Of a stretch of 64,000 nucleotides of DNA, positions 11,391 through 23,174 are shown piece by piece. The notes beneath the pieces were generated by a model. That model did not search any database, had not been told where the DNA came from, and was given only the letters and a program-made list of their open reading frames with translations. How positions within the stretch are numbered: position 1 is the first letter of the stretch; each line of letters opens with the position of its first letter. The position numbers and the translations under genes were made by a program. Source of the stretch: Craspedostauros australis (taxonomy: Eukaryota; Bacillariophyta; Bacillariophyceae; Mastogloiales; Achnanthaceae); the NCBI GenBank assembly GCA_026770025.1, contig JAMXDE010000012.1, positions 2,130,785 to 2,194,784 of the forward strand. Direction: 5' to 3'.

Positions 11391-12215
11391 CTTGCTGATT
11401 GCCTTCCGGTCTGATTCTTCGACTGCGGATCCGTTCGCAGTCCTCGTACTCGTGCTCGGGTGTGGTACGATACGTAGTGGTGGGAATTTTCTGGCTGCAG
11501 GTCGAACTTGTACTCAACGCACTCGAAGAACAGAGCAAGTGTGTGCGTTCTTGCTTGTTGCTGCTTTGGAGGAGAGGTGATGTGACGATTCAGCTTGATC
11601 CGATTTGTTTGGAGATGTGGCGCTGCTGTGGCCTTGGCGTATTTGGGCGGTGACGAAGCTGAGTGTCGAAATGCTGGGTGCGTGTCAAAACTCCGAAGCG
11701 CAGGACAGCACGCAACAACACAAGAACGCGGTTGCACTGTTGTCGCTGTCAATGTTTGTGATTTGGCTCCCAAAAATCAAATGAAGATTGATCCAAAGAA
11801 GCTACGGCAAATGATGTACGTTTATATTAAAAACATGGCCGACCTTTGCTAAAGTTGCGGTCATATATTTAATATTTATTTTATACCTTGATCATTGTAG
11901 TCGATCTAATCGCATCAATTTCAAGACAAACAAAATAATAATGTGAGTATTTCAGAGTGCCAGCAACTCCCAAACCCGTGAACCAGCAAACCCAAACACG
12001 GACGCGACACCACACAACACCAACAACAACCACCACAATCATTACTCACAACACTCACGCACGAGCCGCCGTACTTACCAATGAGGAGGAGAGCAGATTC
12101 CATTCCACCGCACCCAATCACCCCCACGGCGCAAGTAGTTACTAATATCGTTGCCTTGGTCTCGGATCTCAGAGCAGGCAATCATTGATCTTCGCAACTA
12201 TCAACGCCAATAAAA
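11391..12215. other. Divergent spacer upstream of ATP10 and the small membrane protein
   Basis: No gene is supported. A very AT-rich segment lies at about 11860-11940. The last 250 bases before the ATP10 start are CA-rich (ACAACACCAACAACAACCACCAC type). It likely holds both promoters. Confidence 0.4.
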
Positions 12216-13993
12216 ATGATCTCGACGATCCAAGCCATCCGATCACCATTTTCAATTTCATTGTCATCATCATTGTCGTCGCATTCGAGGGCGGCGTTGA
12301 CGCAGACACTGCGGAGGCCGATCAGTGCTGAGACTTTCAGACTGAGAGCGAGCCATTCTTCGGAAACGCAGAGGTTCGGCATCGTACGCCCCAGCGTTTA
12401 TCGCTGGGATGCTGCGAGAGGATTTGCCACAGACGGCGGTGACGATGCCAAGACCAAAAGCAATACAGGCAATACAGGCAATACAGGCAATACAGGCAAT
12501 ACAGGCAGCAAAGGCAACAGCAGCGATGAGAAGGGCGGCAGCTGGTACCAGAGCGTGAAGAAGCTGGAAGATGCCAACCCCGATCGCATTGCTGGCATTC
12601 AGGTCCATCCAGAAAGCATCGGCAACGATGTCCTCCCAGGCAACCTGGTCTACAAGAAGTACCGCTTCACAGGCAACGTCCGAAAGGTACCTCTGGAGTT
12701 CCAGCATGGCTACTTTTGGATGATGACGGATCTGCGAAAGACGGACAAGAAACCGACGTTGTCCAACGAACGCTTGATCCCCCAGAAAGAGGCCCAGATC
12801 TTCCCCGTGCTGCGCAATCTCTCTTCTTTGAGCGGCGAATCCGTCGACCTGCCATTCAGCCTCGTCAACACGAAGGGTGCGTCTGATGCGATGTCCAGTT
12901 CTTTTTGTTTTTGCATGGACGCGTGCGACGCAGCTGAGCGAAACAGGAGTACAGACAAGTTTTTGCATTATCAGCAAGCAGTGCTATACACACTCGTCGT
13001 CTGCCATCTACTGGGAGGTGCGCAACGTCCAGCGTGCTGCACTTCCACGGATCGCCAGCTACAACTATGTTTCCTTCTTCCGATGCCATCGCTTTGAATT
13101 GATTTGCTTCCTCTCATACACAATGATTCATTTCTCACAGTCATACTTCTACACTTTCCGTACTCTGCACCCTACTGCTGTTCACACTTGCGCGTCCTTG
13201 TCCATCCACGTTCGCTTGGCCACACAATGCAAATCGACCCTTCCGCATTTCGACGACATCACGGTAATACCACCACGACATCGCGCCATCGCCATCGCTA
13301 TCGCCATCAACACTATCAACGCTACTCGTCCTGCTCCTGCTCTCGCTCTTGCTCTGCTTCCAAACTCCAATTATGCTATGACGATGCAATGCTCTGTACA
13401 CACTGTGCCCCACGCCTACCCTACCAATACACACCATACTCGTCGTACCCGGGCTTTTTCTAGATTCCTCCGTGACACCGAAATGCACGCTGGTGGCAGT
13501 TTCCTTTCGGAATTTCGGATACCAGCTGTTGGATTCCTGGATCAAACCATTCGAGGATGCCTTTGCTTCCAGCTCCATCTCCCAACCGGGCAACAGCAAC
13601 GCGCGTGCCATCAGGGTCTCCATCACGGAACGTTGGACGCTGTATCCCTTGCGCGGCATCCTCAACAACATAATGAAACAAAACACCCCTGCAAGCGATT
13701 ACGCCAACACCATGACCTACTTCGGCACGGACGTGGAAGAATTCCGTGACGTGCTCCGCATGCACAACATCATGACAGGATATGTCTTCCTGCTGGATGA
13801 CCTGGGTCGCGTCCGATTCGCGGGAAGCGGCCCGGCGACCGATGAAGATATCGCCAAGATCATCGGATGTGGCAAGCAGCTGATTGCAGAAAGTGGACGG
13901 AGTTCTGGCGGTGGTAACAAGCGCATAGGACGCAGGCGTCCAGCACCTGGTGGGGCCACCGGTCGCAAAGTACGCAACAAGCGACCCATGTAG
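12216..13993 (+). CDS. ATP10: Mitochondrial ATPase complex assembly factor ATP10, 2 exons
   Basis: Exons 12216-12876 and 13464-13993 give 396 aa. The intron (587 nt) has donor GTGCGT and acceptor TAG; the join reads SLVNTKDSSVTPKCTLVAVS, which fits the ATP10 family core. Residues 1-75 are rich in Arg and Ser with no acidic residues at the start and end in a RGFATDG-like presequence end, typical of a mitochondrial targeting peptide. An (NTG)5 tract separates the presequence from the conserved domain. The family core follows: ERLIPQKEAQIFPVLRNLSS, LVAVSFRNFGYQLLDSW, then GTDVEEFRDVLRMHNIMTGYVFLLDDLGRVRFAGSG. The C-terminus is Lys/Arg-rich. In yeast, Atp10 acts at the mitochondrial inner membrane, where it binds Atp6 and helps assemble the Fo part of ATP synthase; the same role is inferred here. 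Confidence 0.88.
12461..12507 (+). repeat. Coding 9-bp minisatellite (NTG repeats) in ATP10
   Basis: Five tandem copies of AATACAGGC encode Asn-Thr-Gly repeats between the mitochondrial presequence and the conserved domain. The unit differs by one base from the tract in the kinase gene at 4935-4985. Confidence 0.9.
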
Positions 13994-14225
13994 CGTTGTG
14001 TCGAGCAGAGGACTGTCATCCATATGCTCTATACTCGTTCGGATAAGCACTGCAGGTATGCATGAAACACAACATTAACGTTATCGATCGAATTCCCAAT
14101 GGTACTAGAGAGTACGGTATTGCGCACCATAGGATCCGGCACCTGGATACGAAAATATCTCCGCACTCACATGCACGTCCACATGCATACTCGCAGAGTA
14201 CCGTCACTTCTTCTCACGTCGAGAT

Positions 14226-17200
14226 TCAGACCCACATGGAGGCAGAGCCTTGCAAGCACTTCTCGATCGCTTGGATTGTGTCCCTTGTCATCTTCCGGGA
14301 TGTGTGGTCCATAGCAAGGTGCTTCGTTTGCCACTGCTGTACTTTGTTCAAGCACTCCAAGGCCGACTGAAAATTCACGCTCTTGATGTACAGGTACCCG
14401 ATCATGCCCGTGCTTTCGGTCACTTCCGGACTGTCGTCGCCGAATCGGGATTGCTGGGATCGCATGATGCCTTGGAACAGCCGGATGGCGTTGTCGTAGT
14501 TCTCGTTCTTGGCCTTGGAGATTGCCAAGTGCATGAGACTTGACAGCACGATGTCGTGGTCCTTGCGGAAAGACGACGTCAGAAGGAGGCATGCCTCTTC
14601 GTACACATAGAAGGCAAGGTCGTAGTCCGCCCTGGCAAGGTACACGATGCCCATGTTCCCGAGCGTCACGGACGAACCAAAGACGATCGATTCTCTTCGT
14701 ACTGGAGTATCCAACCACTGACGTTGTATCTCGAGCGCGAAAGTGAAGGCCCTCAATGCGTCGGGCAGCTTGTTGTTGAAGAAATGCACCACCCCAATGT
14801 TGTTCAAGATCTTGGCCTTCGTGGCGTCGCTGGCGGGCACGAAGCCCAAGGCTCGCTGGAACGAGGCCAGGGCCGATTCGTGCATGAGTAGCGCGAACTC
14901 GGCCATGCCTTTGCGCATGAGGGAAACCACAATGTCCGGATGACCCGGCGGGAGGCACTGTTCTCGTGTGATGACCGCATCCCGAAAGCTGCTCAGGGCA
15001 TTCTCGTAATCGCCCTTGCAGCTATGAACGATCCCGATGTTATGATGGGTGGCACCAACAAGGTGAATGCGCTTGGCGTTGCTTGGCACTCGCAATCCTC
15101 CCAACAACTTGTTGAAGATCTCGAGCACAGTGTCGAACCGCCTCTGCTGCAGTGGCACCGATGCCAAGTCGTGCACTGACCGCAGATGCGTCGGTCCGTC
15201 GATGATGAAGGTGTCGTCGTCAAGATCGATGGGTACGTTGCAGGACGCTGCTAACGCCAAGACCTCATCATATTCTTCTACATCATCGCCACTGGCAGGA
15301 TCGCTGTCACTGGGGTTTGTCGCACTCTGACAGCTTTTGGACGGCGACAGGTAGCCTGGGCGAGGCGGTGGTCGGTCCTTCCCCCACATCTGATCCCACA
15401 GCGTGTGCAACGGTATGGTCGCAGGATCGCCGACATCGATGTACGAAGTGCCGGTGTTGGGGCTTGCACCGTTCCTGCCGGTGTTTTCGCTGATCCCGTC
15501 GTCTGTTTGCGAATCAGATGTCGAATCGGTCGCTGTGGGGCTCGCTTGAGGAGATTTCGTGATGTCCCTGCGCTCCAGTTTCATGCCGTTCGGGCCAGTC
15601 TCTCGCTCCCCATCATGCACCACGATCAAGTTCGCCGATTTTGCGGATGGTGACTGACCATTTGCGTTCGTTGACGAAGCATCGGCACGAACATCAGCAG
15701 TCCGTTGAACAAGCGATGGTTTGTGCTTGATGGCCGATGGTTCCAGCCGCACAATCCATCTATCGCCGCCACCAGGCCTGTAACCTTCGAAGACCACCTC
15801 TGGCTGATCCTTTCCTTCCGACGTCCACACCATGTCGTTGACGATGTCCCGGGGAGACATGGCGGTGCGAGCACCGGAGAATGATAACCCCAGGGGGTCC
15901 AACGGACCGGTTTTTGATGGGCTCTGTGGGATGGCGGCCGAATTGTCAGGCGTCAGTGCTTCTGATTGTCCATCGCTCGTCCCCATCGCAGCTGTCGTGT
16001 CGGACGCAGCGATATTTCTTTTTGTGACGAGGTAACCATCCAATCTGGACCGTGGTTCCGCCATCTTGGGCGGGAACATGACGCGCCTTTGGGATCCCAA
16101 CGACAATGCATCAACACCATCCAACCGACCGCGGATGGCGAGATCGAGCTGTGCCTGCTTCTTGAGCTTGAACACTTCCGCTCGTTGCGGCGACGTTTCG
16201 AAGCTTTGCGACCGAGCGGATCCACGGAAGGGCACAGGTGCCTGTAAGGATGCCGAGCTGGCGCTGAGCCTGGCGTGCGCCTGCATCTTCCTCTGCTGCA
16301 AAGTCCAAGTGCGTGCATCGTCCTCGCTGAGAACGCGCGTTCTCGCTGGAGTCGCATCGCCCTGTCCAGGGAGGGAGAGCGAGTCGGACGCAGCTGCGGC
16401 TCCCAGCGTGACATGTGCCGATTTTGACATCGGAATCGGGTGCTTTGTGATGGACTGTGAAGAGGACAGGGACTTGGAGTTGTTTGCACTTCCGCTACCG
16501 CCACTGCCGGCGTTGCCATTGCCGTTGGAGCTCCGTGAGACGAGTTGCTTCAATTTCCGTTGCCATCCCTTCTTGGTGCCCTTCGTTTTGGTGGGTGTTT
16601 TCGCAACTGCGGCAGCAGGTGGAGGTGCATTGGGCAAAGGCGCGAGGGCCGGTTTTTGTTTGGACGAGACGGTCAAGTAGTGGCGGTTGGATGCTTTGAT
16701 CGTCTCGAGTGAGTGCACCGTTTCTTCGGCAACCGACTGCTGCTCGTCGGCGTCGACATCGGTGTAAGCATCCGTATCGGAGTCGAGTTCCGCCGCAGTG
16801 TTGAAGTGCACACCTGCTTGTATAGGAATAGCCACGCCCGCGCTCGCACGTCTAGATGCAATGGCCTGTTCGGGAGCAGGCGACCGCATGTTCGGCGCGG
16901 CAATGCCCACTGTGGCGTCCGTTGGTGCGACCGCCGCGCCGTTTCTTGCTGATCCAAGGCCGGGACGCTTGGTCGGGGATGATTTGGTGTCTGATCCCGT
17001 GGTGGTTGGCGCATCAGGGCTTGCATTCACAGTGACAGCGGAAGCAGACCCGTGACGAGCCGAGTGATTTCCTGATCTGGAAAAAATGCCGCTGAGCATC
17101 ATTCCCAATCGCTTCGGCGATGCCTTGATGCTGTTCCGCTTCTTGGATGTATTCTGTTGCGAGCCCGACCGTGGCGGGGTGGAGAAAGTGTGGTCAATAT

Positions 17201-17678
17201 CGGTATCGCTATCGTTGCTGCTGCTGCTTTTGGCGGTTGCGTGCCTGTTGCCTTTGCTCTGGGAGCTGGCACCCTGGGCTGTGCGAGCGCTGTCGGAACT
17301 TCCGCGGCCGCTCCCGTTCGTCGTGGCAACTGAACGTTCGTGATCGCTGTGGGTGACCTCGATGCCAGGATTGGTGTTGGCGATGGGCGAGGCTGGGAAC
17401 ACCCTGGTGCTTGATCTCACCTTGGATGCCGCGGTTGATGTGATTGACGCTCCGGCATCTTCCTGTTTCTGTTGTCGCCTTTGTGTCGACTTCGGTGTCG
17501 AATTTGACTTCGACATTGACTGCAGTGGTTGAGTTGGTTTGAATTCACCAGACGGAGACCTTGACTTGCGCCGTGGCCTTGATGTGCTGGACGCGGCCTC
17601 AGCCGCATTCAGAGTCACAGCCACATCGGCGGTGCTTGGGACGAACATTGTTGCTGAAGCAGATGGCGACGATGTCAT
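14226..17678 (-). CDS. Kinesin-light-chain-type TPR repeat protein with long disordered N-terminus
   Basis: A single-exon frame of 1150 aa from the ATG at 17678; the open frame runs slightly further upstream but without an ATG. Residues 1 to about 840 are Ser/Thr/Pro/Ala-rich and apparently disordered, with basic patches. Residues about 845-1140 hold at least five tetratricopeptide repeats with about 42-residue spacing as in kinesin light chains. Visible signatures are HHNIGIVHSCKGDYENALSS, ILNNIGVVHFFNNKLPDALR, LGNMGIVYLARADYDLAFYV and TGMIGYLYIKSVNFQSALEC. TPRs of this type bind peptides and scaffold complexes. Large families of such proteins are known to me from diatom genomes, usually without assigned function. 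It need not be a true kinesin subunit, since no heptad coiled coil is evident. The gene converges on ATP10, with 232 bases between the stop codons. Confidence 0.82.
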   Translation of the reverse strand: MTSSPSASATMFVPSTADVAVTLNAAEAASSTSRPRRKSRSPSGEFKPTQPLQSMSKSNSTPKSTQRRQQKQEDAGASITSTAASKVRSSTRVFPASPIANTNPGIEVTHSDHERSVATTNGSGRGSSDSARTAQGASSQSKGNRHATAKSSSSNDSDTDIDHTFSTPPRSGSQQNTSKKRNSIKASPKRLGMMLSGIFSRSGNHSARHGSASAVTVNASPDAPTTTGSDTKSSPTKRPGLGSARNGAAVAPTDATVGIAAPNMRSPAPEQAIASRRASAGVAIPIQAGVHFNTAAELDSDTDAYTDVDADEQQSVAEETVHSLETIKASNRHYLTVSSKQKPALAPLPNAPPPAAAVAKTPTKTKGTKKGWQRKLKQLVSRSSNGNGNAGSGGSGSANNSKSLSSSQSITKHPIPMSKSAHVTLGAAAASDSLSLPGQGDATPARTRVLSEDDARTWTLQQRKMQAHARLSASSASLQAPVPFRGSARSQSFETSPQRAEVFKLKKQAQLDLAIRGRLDGVDALSLGSQRRVMFPPKMAEPRSRLDGYLVTKRNIAASDTTAAMGTSDGQSEALTPDNSAAIPQSPSKTGPLDPLGLSFSGARTAMSPRDIVNDMVWTSEGKDQPEVVFEGYRPGGGDRWIVRLEPSAIKHKPSLVQRTADVRADASSTNANGQSPSAKSANLIVVHDGERETGPNGMKLERRDITKSPQASPTATDSTSDSQTDDGISENTGRNGASPNTGTSYIDVGDPATIPLHTLWDQMWGKDRPPPRPGYLSPSKSCQSATNPSDSDPASGDDVEEYDEVLALAASCNVPIDLDDDTFIIDGPTHLRSVHDLASVPLQQRRFDTVLEIFNKLLGGLRVPSNAKRIHLVGATHHNIGIVHSCKGDYENALSSFRDAVITREQCLPPGHPDIVVSLMRKGMAEFALLMHESALASFQRALGFVPASDATKAKILNNIGVVHFFNNKLPDALRAFTFALEIQRQWLDTPVRRESIVFGSSVTLGNMGIVYLARADYDLAFYVYEEACLLLTSSFRKDHDIVLSSLMHLAISKAKNENYDNAIRLFQGIMRSQQSRFGDDSPEVTESTGMIGYLYIKSVNFQSALECLNKVQQWQTKHLAMDHTSRKMTRDTIQAIEKCLQGSASMWV

Positions 17679-19647
17679 ATCTGCTGCTGCAGTTGTTGTT
17701 GGTACCACTGCTCTGAGCACCACTGCTGTTAGTCTTGGGATGTGATGAAGAAAGTGATGAGTCTTTCTCGCAAGTGTCCAACGTCGGTCGTTGGTGGTTC
17801 TTGGAACTACGGGTATTCTCCTTTGCTGTTGGATGGTGCTATATTGTTGTGGAGTATTATATGCAATAGAATATAATGTGGAATAATATAATAGTATGGT
17901 AGTGTGTAATACTATGCTCTGCCTCTGAGTCGAGTGCGACTCTTCGTGGGTCGTTTGTATTCAAGCGACGACGCGACGATGATCTGCGATTTGGTGGAGC
18001 CACTCGCTCACGAGCAACGGCACTGTCGCCCAACGGCTGAATGCGGACAATGGCGACAATCCAAGAGGATGCACAGCCCGCAGCCCACAGCACCACGCAG
18101 TACTAATGTGGATTATACGTACGTGTAGAGCAACACGCACCACAGCTGAGCTCCTCTCCTTGGTTTTGGAGCTGTTCCTCTTGATTTGTGTTTCTTGGCC
18201 CTCCCTTGTTGTTGGTTGCTGATGAGTGCTGTTAATTGTCGATGGTTGTTGATGGTTGTCAATGGCTGCTGCTGCTATTTGGCAAAAGGTGGCTCTCAGT
18301 ATTCCATGTATAGAAATAGGATGACATGAAGAGACTGCTCTCCTGCAATGTGATCACTTGATCGACCCCCTGCGCAAATGCTCTGCTCGGTTACGCCTCT
18401 GTTTCGCAGCTATGATACCATTCTTGTGGCTGTGGCCCCAACAATCGCTGTCTTGGCGACAACAACAGCAACAGCAGCAACAACGATGAGGATGACAATG
18501 CCGCTGGTGCTCTCCAAACACTTTCCCCTTACCCGACTTGCGCAGTTGCTGCGAACCGAAACTCAGGCACAAACAAAGGCAGTCGTTTCGTGGTCTCTTG
18601 TCTTGCGCACCACAGCAACACCACCAAGGGATCATGGCCGAAACACACCCGTCCCCATTCCCATCTTCACAACACTTCTCCACCGCGCACATCCATTTGG
18701 ACACATGCTCCAATCCATGTGTGACATGTCGCTGCGCGACGCTTCTCATACGCCTTGCCCTCGCAAACAAACGCGCTTGTGCGCCATTCATCCACGATCA
18801 AACTGAATAAGAGACGTTATTTCACGTTAACACTCCCTTTCCACTCTGTCATTCGAAACTGTGGGATTCGCCCCATTCGGCCACCGCAAACACACGTGGG
18901 CGCAGAATCCGCGATGCTCGCCCACCGATTTCGGCCAAGCACAGGCCCTCTCAACCAACCCAAGAGGAGAAGGAAATCTCGTGCAACCCTTTCCACCAAG
19001 TCGTTGCTTCCGCTCACGTGTGACTGATCGCAGGAGTACGTATGGTGTCATAGTACAATACCATAGGGCGTAGAGTATTAGGAGAAACAAAGATGAGTGG
19101 AGTAGCTCATACTCGTTCGGATTATATTGTCATAATAGAATAGAATAATATTATTGTACTACACTCGGAGAGAGCGTGCGAAGGAGAGTACTCGCACGTA
19201 TTATATTATATTATATTATACTACAACGTCGCTCTCTAGTCGTACTATTGTAGACACAGCGAGAGGGGTTACGTGCGAATATGGTACCACACATCCTCAC
19301 AGAGAGTAGAGCACCATACAGGTATACGCTCTCTCAAAAAATCCAGTGCTCCACATACTACTCGTTGAGGTGCACTCTCCTGGGAGGCAACGCGACGCCG
19401 AATGGTTCCATCATCACACCGGAATGCCATGTTCCACAATTGAACCGGAGTAGAGCAGAGCGTTGCGGAGCATCCTGCTCGTACATGCAATGTAACTCTG
19501 CCAAAGAGTATGCAGGTGACCTTGAATGAATGCAAAAAAAAAAATGCCTGTCCACACAATTGTGGAAAAAGTAATTCGGAATGCAACACTCTACTCGACA
19601 CATATTAGAGTACTCTGGCCTATCGCTTCCAACTGCAATCGTTTCCT
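17679..19647. other. Long spacer without a supported gene
   Basis: About 2 kb lies between the TPR gene 5' end and the PfkB kinase 3' end. It includes ATA-rich islands at 17850-17900 and 19120-19160, a TTATA tandem at about 19199-19222, and many TACTC/GAGTA words, including a palindrome at 19607-19616. Overlapping frames of about 140 codons at 18354-18806 on both strands are CAA/CAG-derived low complexity and were not accepted. Confidence 0.4.
19199..19222. repeat. TTATA pentanucleotide tract
   Basis: About four tandem TTATA/ATATT units lie inside a GAGTA-rich spacer; both flanks contain TACT words (GAGTACTCGCACG to the left, ACTACAACG to the right). Confidence 0.7.
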
Positions 19648-21396
19648 TCACTGTTCGCGCGATGCCTCTTCGATCATCGGTTCCACTGCCACGCACGTGT
19701 CATGACGGGTTCGGATGTTCACATGGTGTGCCGCGACGAGTCCGGCAAATCGTGCTGCAACATCCAGAGTCAGACACTCGCCTCGCGAGGCATCATCATC
19801 CTTGTCCACCCCGCGACGCCGCAGCAACGAGGCCAGCAACAGCGCGGATGTGAACGAATCTCCAGCCCCATTCGAGTTGATCGCAGTGTCCGCTGGCAGC
19901 AGGGACGCCGGCATCATGGTGCAGCACCCGGCCCAAGTGGTTGGCCTGATCAGCGCGGGGTTCAATTGGAATGGTATGATGCATGGTAAGTACGGACAAT
20001 GCGAGTAGTAAACCATGCAAGAGACAATGGAAGATTTGGTAGATTGGTGGAATACGCGGAATGCGGCAGTCGAAACGATTCAGACCCAGCCGATAGATGT
20101 CAAAACGACGGAACTCACCAAGTAGAGCAGGTCAAAGAAGTTGGCGTGAGAGGAGAGAAGGGCAAGGGATGGCATTGACGGGCGACTGATACGAACCCTG
20201 TCCTTGCGTTCATGCATAGTTGGGTGCAGACGGCAAACATGTATACGAGCACAGCATCGTATTGCGTAATATTCTGCAGGCAAAATGCAGCTTTGACGAC
20301 GATTCAAGTGCGATGAGCAAACACTGAAGATCCCCAAATGAAGGATCATTCCCGAGCAAAACAATCCCCCAACAACAATCCGATATACTCACAGTGCAGG
20401 ACTTGCTCCAAGCCGAGCCGCATCGTTACAGGCAATGTAGCTCCCCTTCTTGCCACGCGTCACGGCGATGACGGCGACGCCGCATTTGAGGAAGAGATTC
20501 GAGGCCTTGACGATGAGCTCTTCATCCTTCGATTCCGCGTCGTCGGTGCCCTGCAGCTTGCACCCAGTGAGGATCTGCAGTTCATCATGATTCATGTGCA
20601 ACAGATCCGTGTGTTGCAGTGCCTGCCCGATGATCTTATCCTTCTTGAGACTCTCCACGTTGCGCAAACCATCCTGCATCTGCATTTCTTCCTCCGCCGG
20701 AGGAGAAACACCGTTCAAATCCAGAGCGACCACACCTCCGTCCAGAAGGCGCTTCCTTGCGGCGGTGATGATTTCGACCAACCGCTGTCCTTGCATCATG
20801 GGGAGCAGATGCGGGTATCCGAATAGGAAGGCCGAATGCCGTTGCTTGTCCGGCAAGGCACCCAGCATCTCGATCATATCCGCTGGCGAGAAAGTCGTAT
20901 TGGACGCAGCATCGAAGAAGCAACCCCTCCTGCCATCCCGGTAAATGGGAAGTACGGCCAGAGCGGTGCGAGCATTGGTGTCTATCTCACTCGCCTGCTC
21001 CATGATGGAAGTGTCCACATTGCCGCAGGCTTGGCCAGATTTTTGAAGCAGAGAAATCAACTTGCTCCCAGTGTCGTCCTTGCCAACCTTGCAGAGCGGT
21101 ACGATACGATGGACCATTGGTGTTGTCACCAATGCAGCCGCGGAAGACTCGAACCCTGGGGCAGACTGTCCGCGACAAAGTTTCGCCAAGGTCTTGCATG
21201 CCATGGAGACGCTGCCCCCGCCGACGCTCGTCTCCCCCTCAAACGTCTCGATGTCTTCTCCACCATCCCCGCCCGTGGCGTTGTTGAGCTGCATGTCAAC
21301 GCATGCCAATCCAGCGCAGATGATAGCTGCTTGTTGCGGGATGACCCATACTGGCACGGATGGGTTCACATCCGTCTCCTGTTCTGTTTTTGACAT
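19648..21396 (-). CDS. PfkB/ribokinase-family carbohydrate or nucleoside kinase, 2 exons
   Basis: Exons 21396-20393 and 19945-19648 give 433 aa. The intron (447 nt, donor GTGAGT, acceptor CAG) joins in phase 2 to give GASPALPTTWAGC. The N-terminal part has the family's Gly-rich lid region (FEGETSVGGGSVSMACKTLA, about 53-72). The middle has DLNGVSPP and HMNHDELQILTG, the conserved Asn/Glu region of ribokinases. Exon 2 holds the PfkB signature 2, NGAGDSFTSALLLA, with catalytic Asp about residue 364. The family phosphorylates sugars or nucleosides (ribose, fructose, adenosine) with ATP. The specific substrate cannot be read from the sequence. No organelle targeting peptide is obvious. It is divergent from the bHLH gene across a 1.8-kb spacer. 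Confidence 0.85.
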
Positions 21397-23174
21397 GATC
21401 GTTGTTGTCTTTGGTCCTTCGTTCGTTGCTTTCCGATCTGGCTTCCTTTCTCCAGAGCCTCCTTCTGCGCGAATTCTGTCAGTGCAGTCTCTGTGGCAAC
21501 TCGGCGTTTGATCCAGGGAACTGCGGGATACCGATCAGTGTTGGTTCACTGTCCTGCGCAATCGTGCGTGTGTTCATGTCTTCCGTTTTCTCCTGTTGGT
21601 GTGATTTTTGGGCTCCGCCGGAGCGCGTCACTGTGTGTCTTCGCGTGTCTTGTTGGATCTTGGATACGCTGCGGCGTGTTCTTTTTTCAGTGGAGTTTCG
21701 TTCGAGTTTCCTGGTGCTCCCATACGCGTGGTTCGTAACAGTGTCAATGTGTCGGTACGAGATACGAGTATCGCACGCTTTCTGCGAGCAGAGAGAGAGA
21801 GAGAGCTAGAGGGCGGCACGTATTGACACCTTACCTAGATCGTATCATACATACCACGCGATCACATGCACTCTCCCTCTGGAGAACAGTACACCATACA
21901 ATAACATGATACAAATAATATCGCAATCGTCAAGTACCTGCGCTTAGGTTATCATGCACCAAACTAGAGTACTCTAGTGGAATATGGAGTATACTCTGCG
22001 TTGCGATCTCCCTAACAATTGTGCACATACAAGATCCACTCTCTACAACTTTGGGTTTCTGTATCAATTCTCTGGGGCGCGTTCCTATCGCGTGTGTTGT
22101 CTTGCATAGTGGAGTAGAATATAATTTATGCGTATTCACGAGCTACTCTATGTAGAAGCGCTGCACGGGTACACGTGGTGTGATACGAGTGCAAGGTGGT
22201 GTGTCAGTGTGTAGTTGTGTGCTCTCTCTCGTTTTCTTCGGAGAGGGAGGGCAGATGCAATACTTCGCTCCGCTTTACTTGACTCTATTCCAATCTACTC
22301 CACTTTACTTTACTTTATTTTACTTTAGGAGCATTCCATACTCTACTCTAGAGCAACACGAAATGCATAATCAACACACCTACACCCCGTGCTCGCCTGT
22401 TGCTCTTCTTGGCACTCTTGTTGATTTCTCTAGCTCGCACATGTACTCATACTAGTATGGCATGGTATGGTATGGCCTTGTCTGGTGTCGTGCGTCGGTA
22501 CCTCGAACCAACACACTTTGTCATACTTCCTGGGCTGATGATTTGTTCGCCTCTTGTTTTGTGGAAACGATCAACAAGACTTCGATAGTCTCGAATTTAA
22601 CGTCCTCACGAGTACCGTTACCGGTTGCTGTTGTCCCAACATCACTTAATGCTTCTCGCGTTGTTTCCGGACAGGTAGGACACACACGGAAATGGCATCC
22701 ACACGTGCGCTTTGGCACGATTGGTCAAAGGGGATCTTGGGGTGTTGCCGGTCACAAACTGTGCCGAAAGGCCAACTTCGGACGAGACTCTGCATTTGCG
22801 CCTGAGCAGCAACGCAGCGAGAGGGGTTACCAGGACGGCCTCGGAGGACAGCAACGAGGGATCTGTGCTGTTGTTGACACAAAACAAAAGTGGGAAATCT
22901 GCAACGAGGAGAGACTGCTGTGTAATAAATATTACGTAATACCCTGCGAGGAGTCAAAGAGGAGAATACGATACTTGCGAGCGCTGGTACACTCGCCAGA
23001 GAACATCAGCAAGCACAACGACACAAATTCCACAAAGGGCACAGACAGAACCACCAGCATAGGCAGGAGCAACGGCACAGGCGTCATCATCAGTCACACC
23101 CAGCAGCAGCCAGGAGGAACATTTTCAGTGGGAGAAGCCGAAGCCGAAGCAAAAGCAGCAGCAAGTACCATTGC
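21397..23174. other. Divergent spacer between PfkB kinase and bHLH gene
   Basis: Nothing clearly coding is seen. It holds a perfect 16-bp palindrome at 21963-21978 (ACTAGAGTACTCTAGT), a second GAGTATACTC word just after it, and CTTTACTTTAC tracts at about 22270-22330. A 251-codon frame at 22462-23217 runs into the bHLH start region in another frame and has no protein-like features; it probably covers the 5' UTR. Confidence 0.4.
21963..21978. repeat. Perfect 16-bp palindrome in spacer
   Basis: ACTAGAGTACTCTAGT is its own reverse complement and has GAGTACTC at its centre. It lies in the shared upstream region of the PfkB kinase and bHLH genes. Confidence 0.6.

Noticed and set aside
18354-18810. 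Overlapping 142- and 145-codon frames on both strands
   Set aside because: They derive from CAA/CAG-type low-complexity sequence, with runs of Cys on one strand and Thr on the other, and have no domain.
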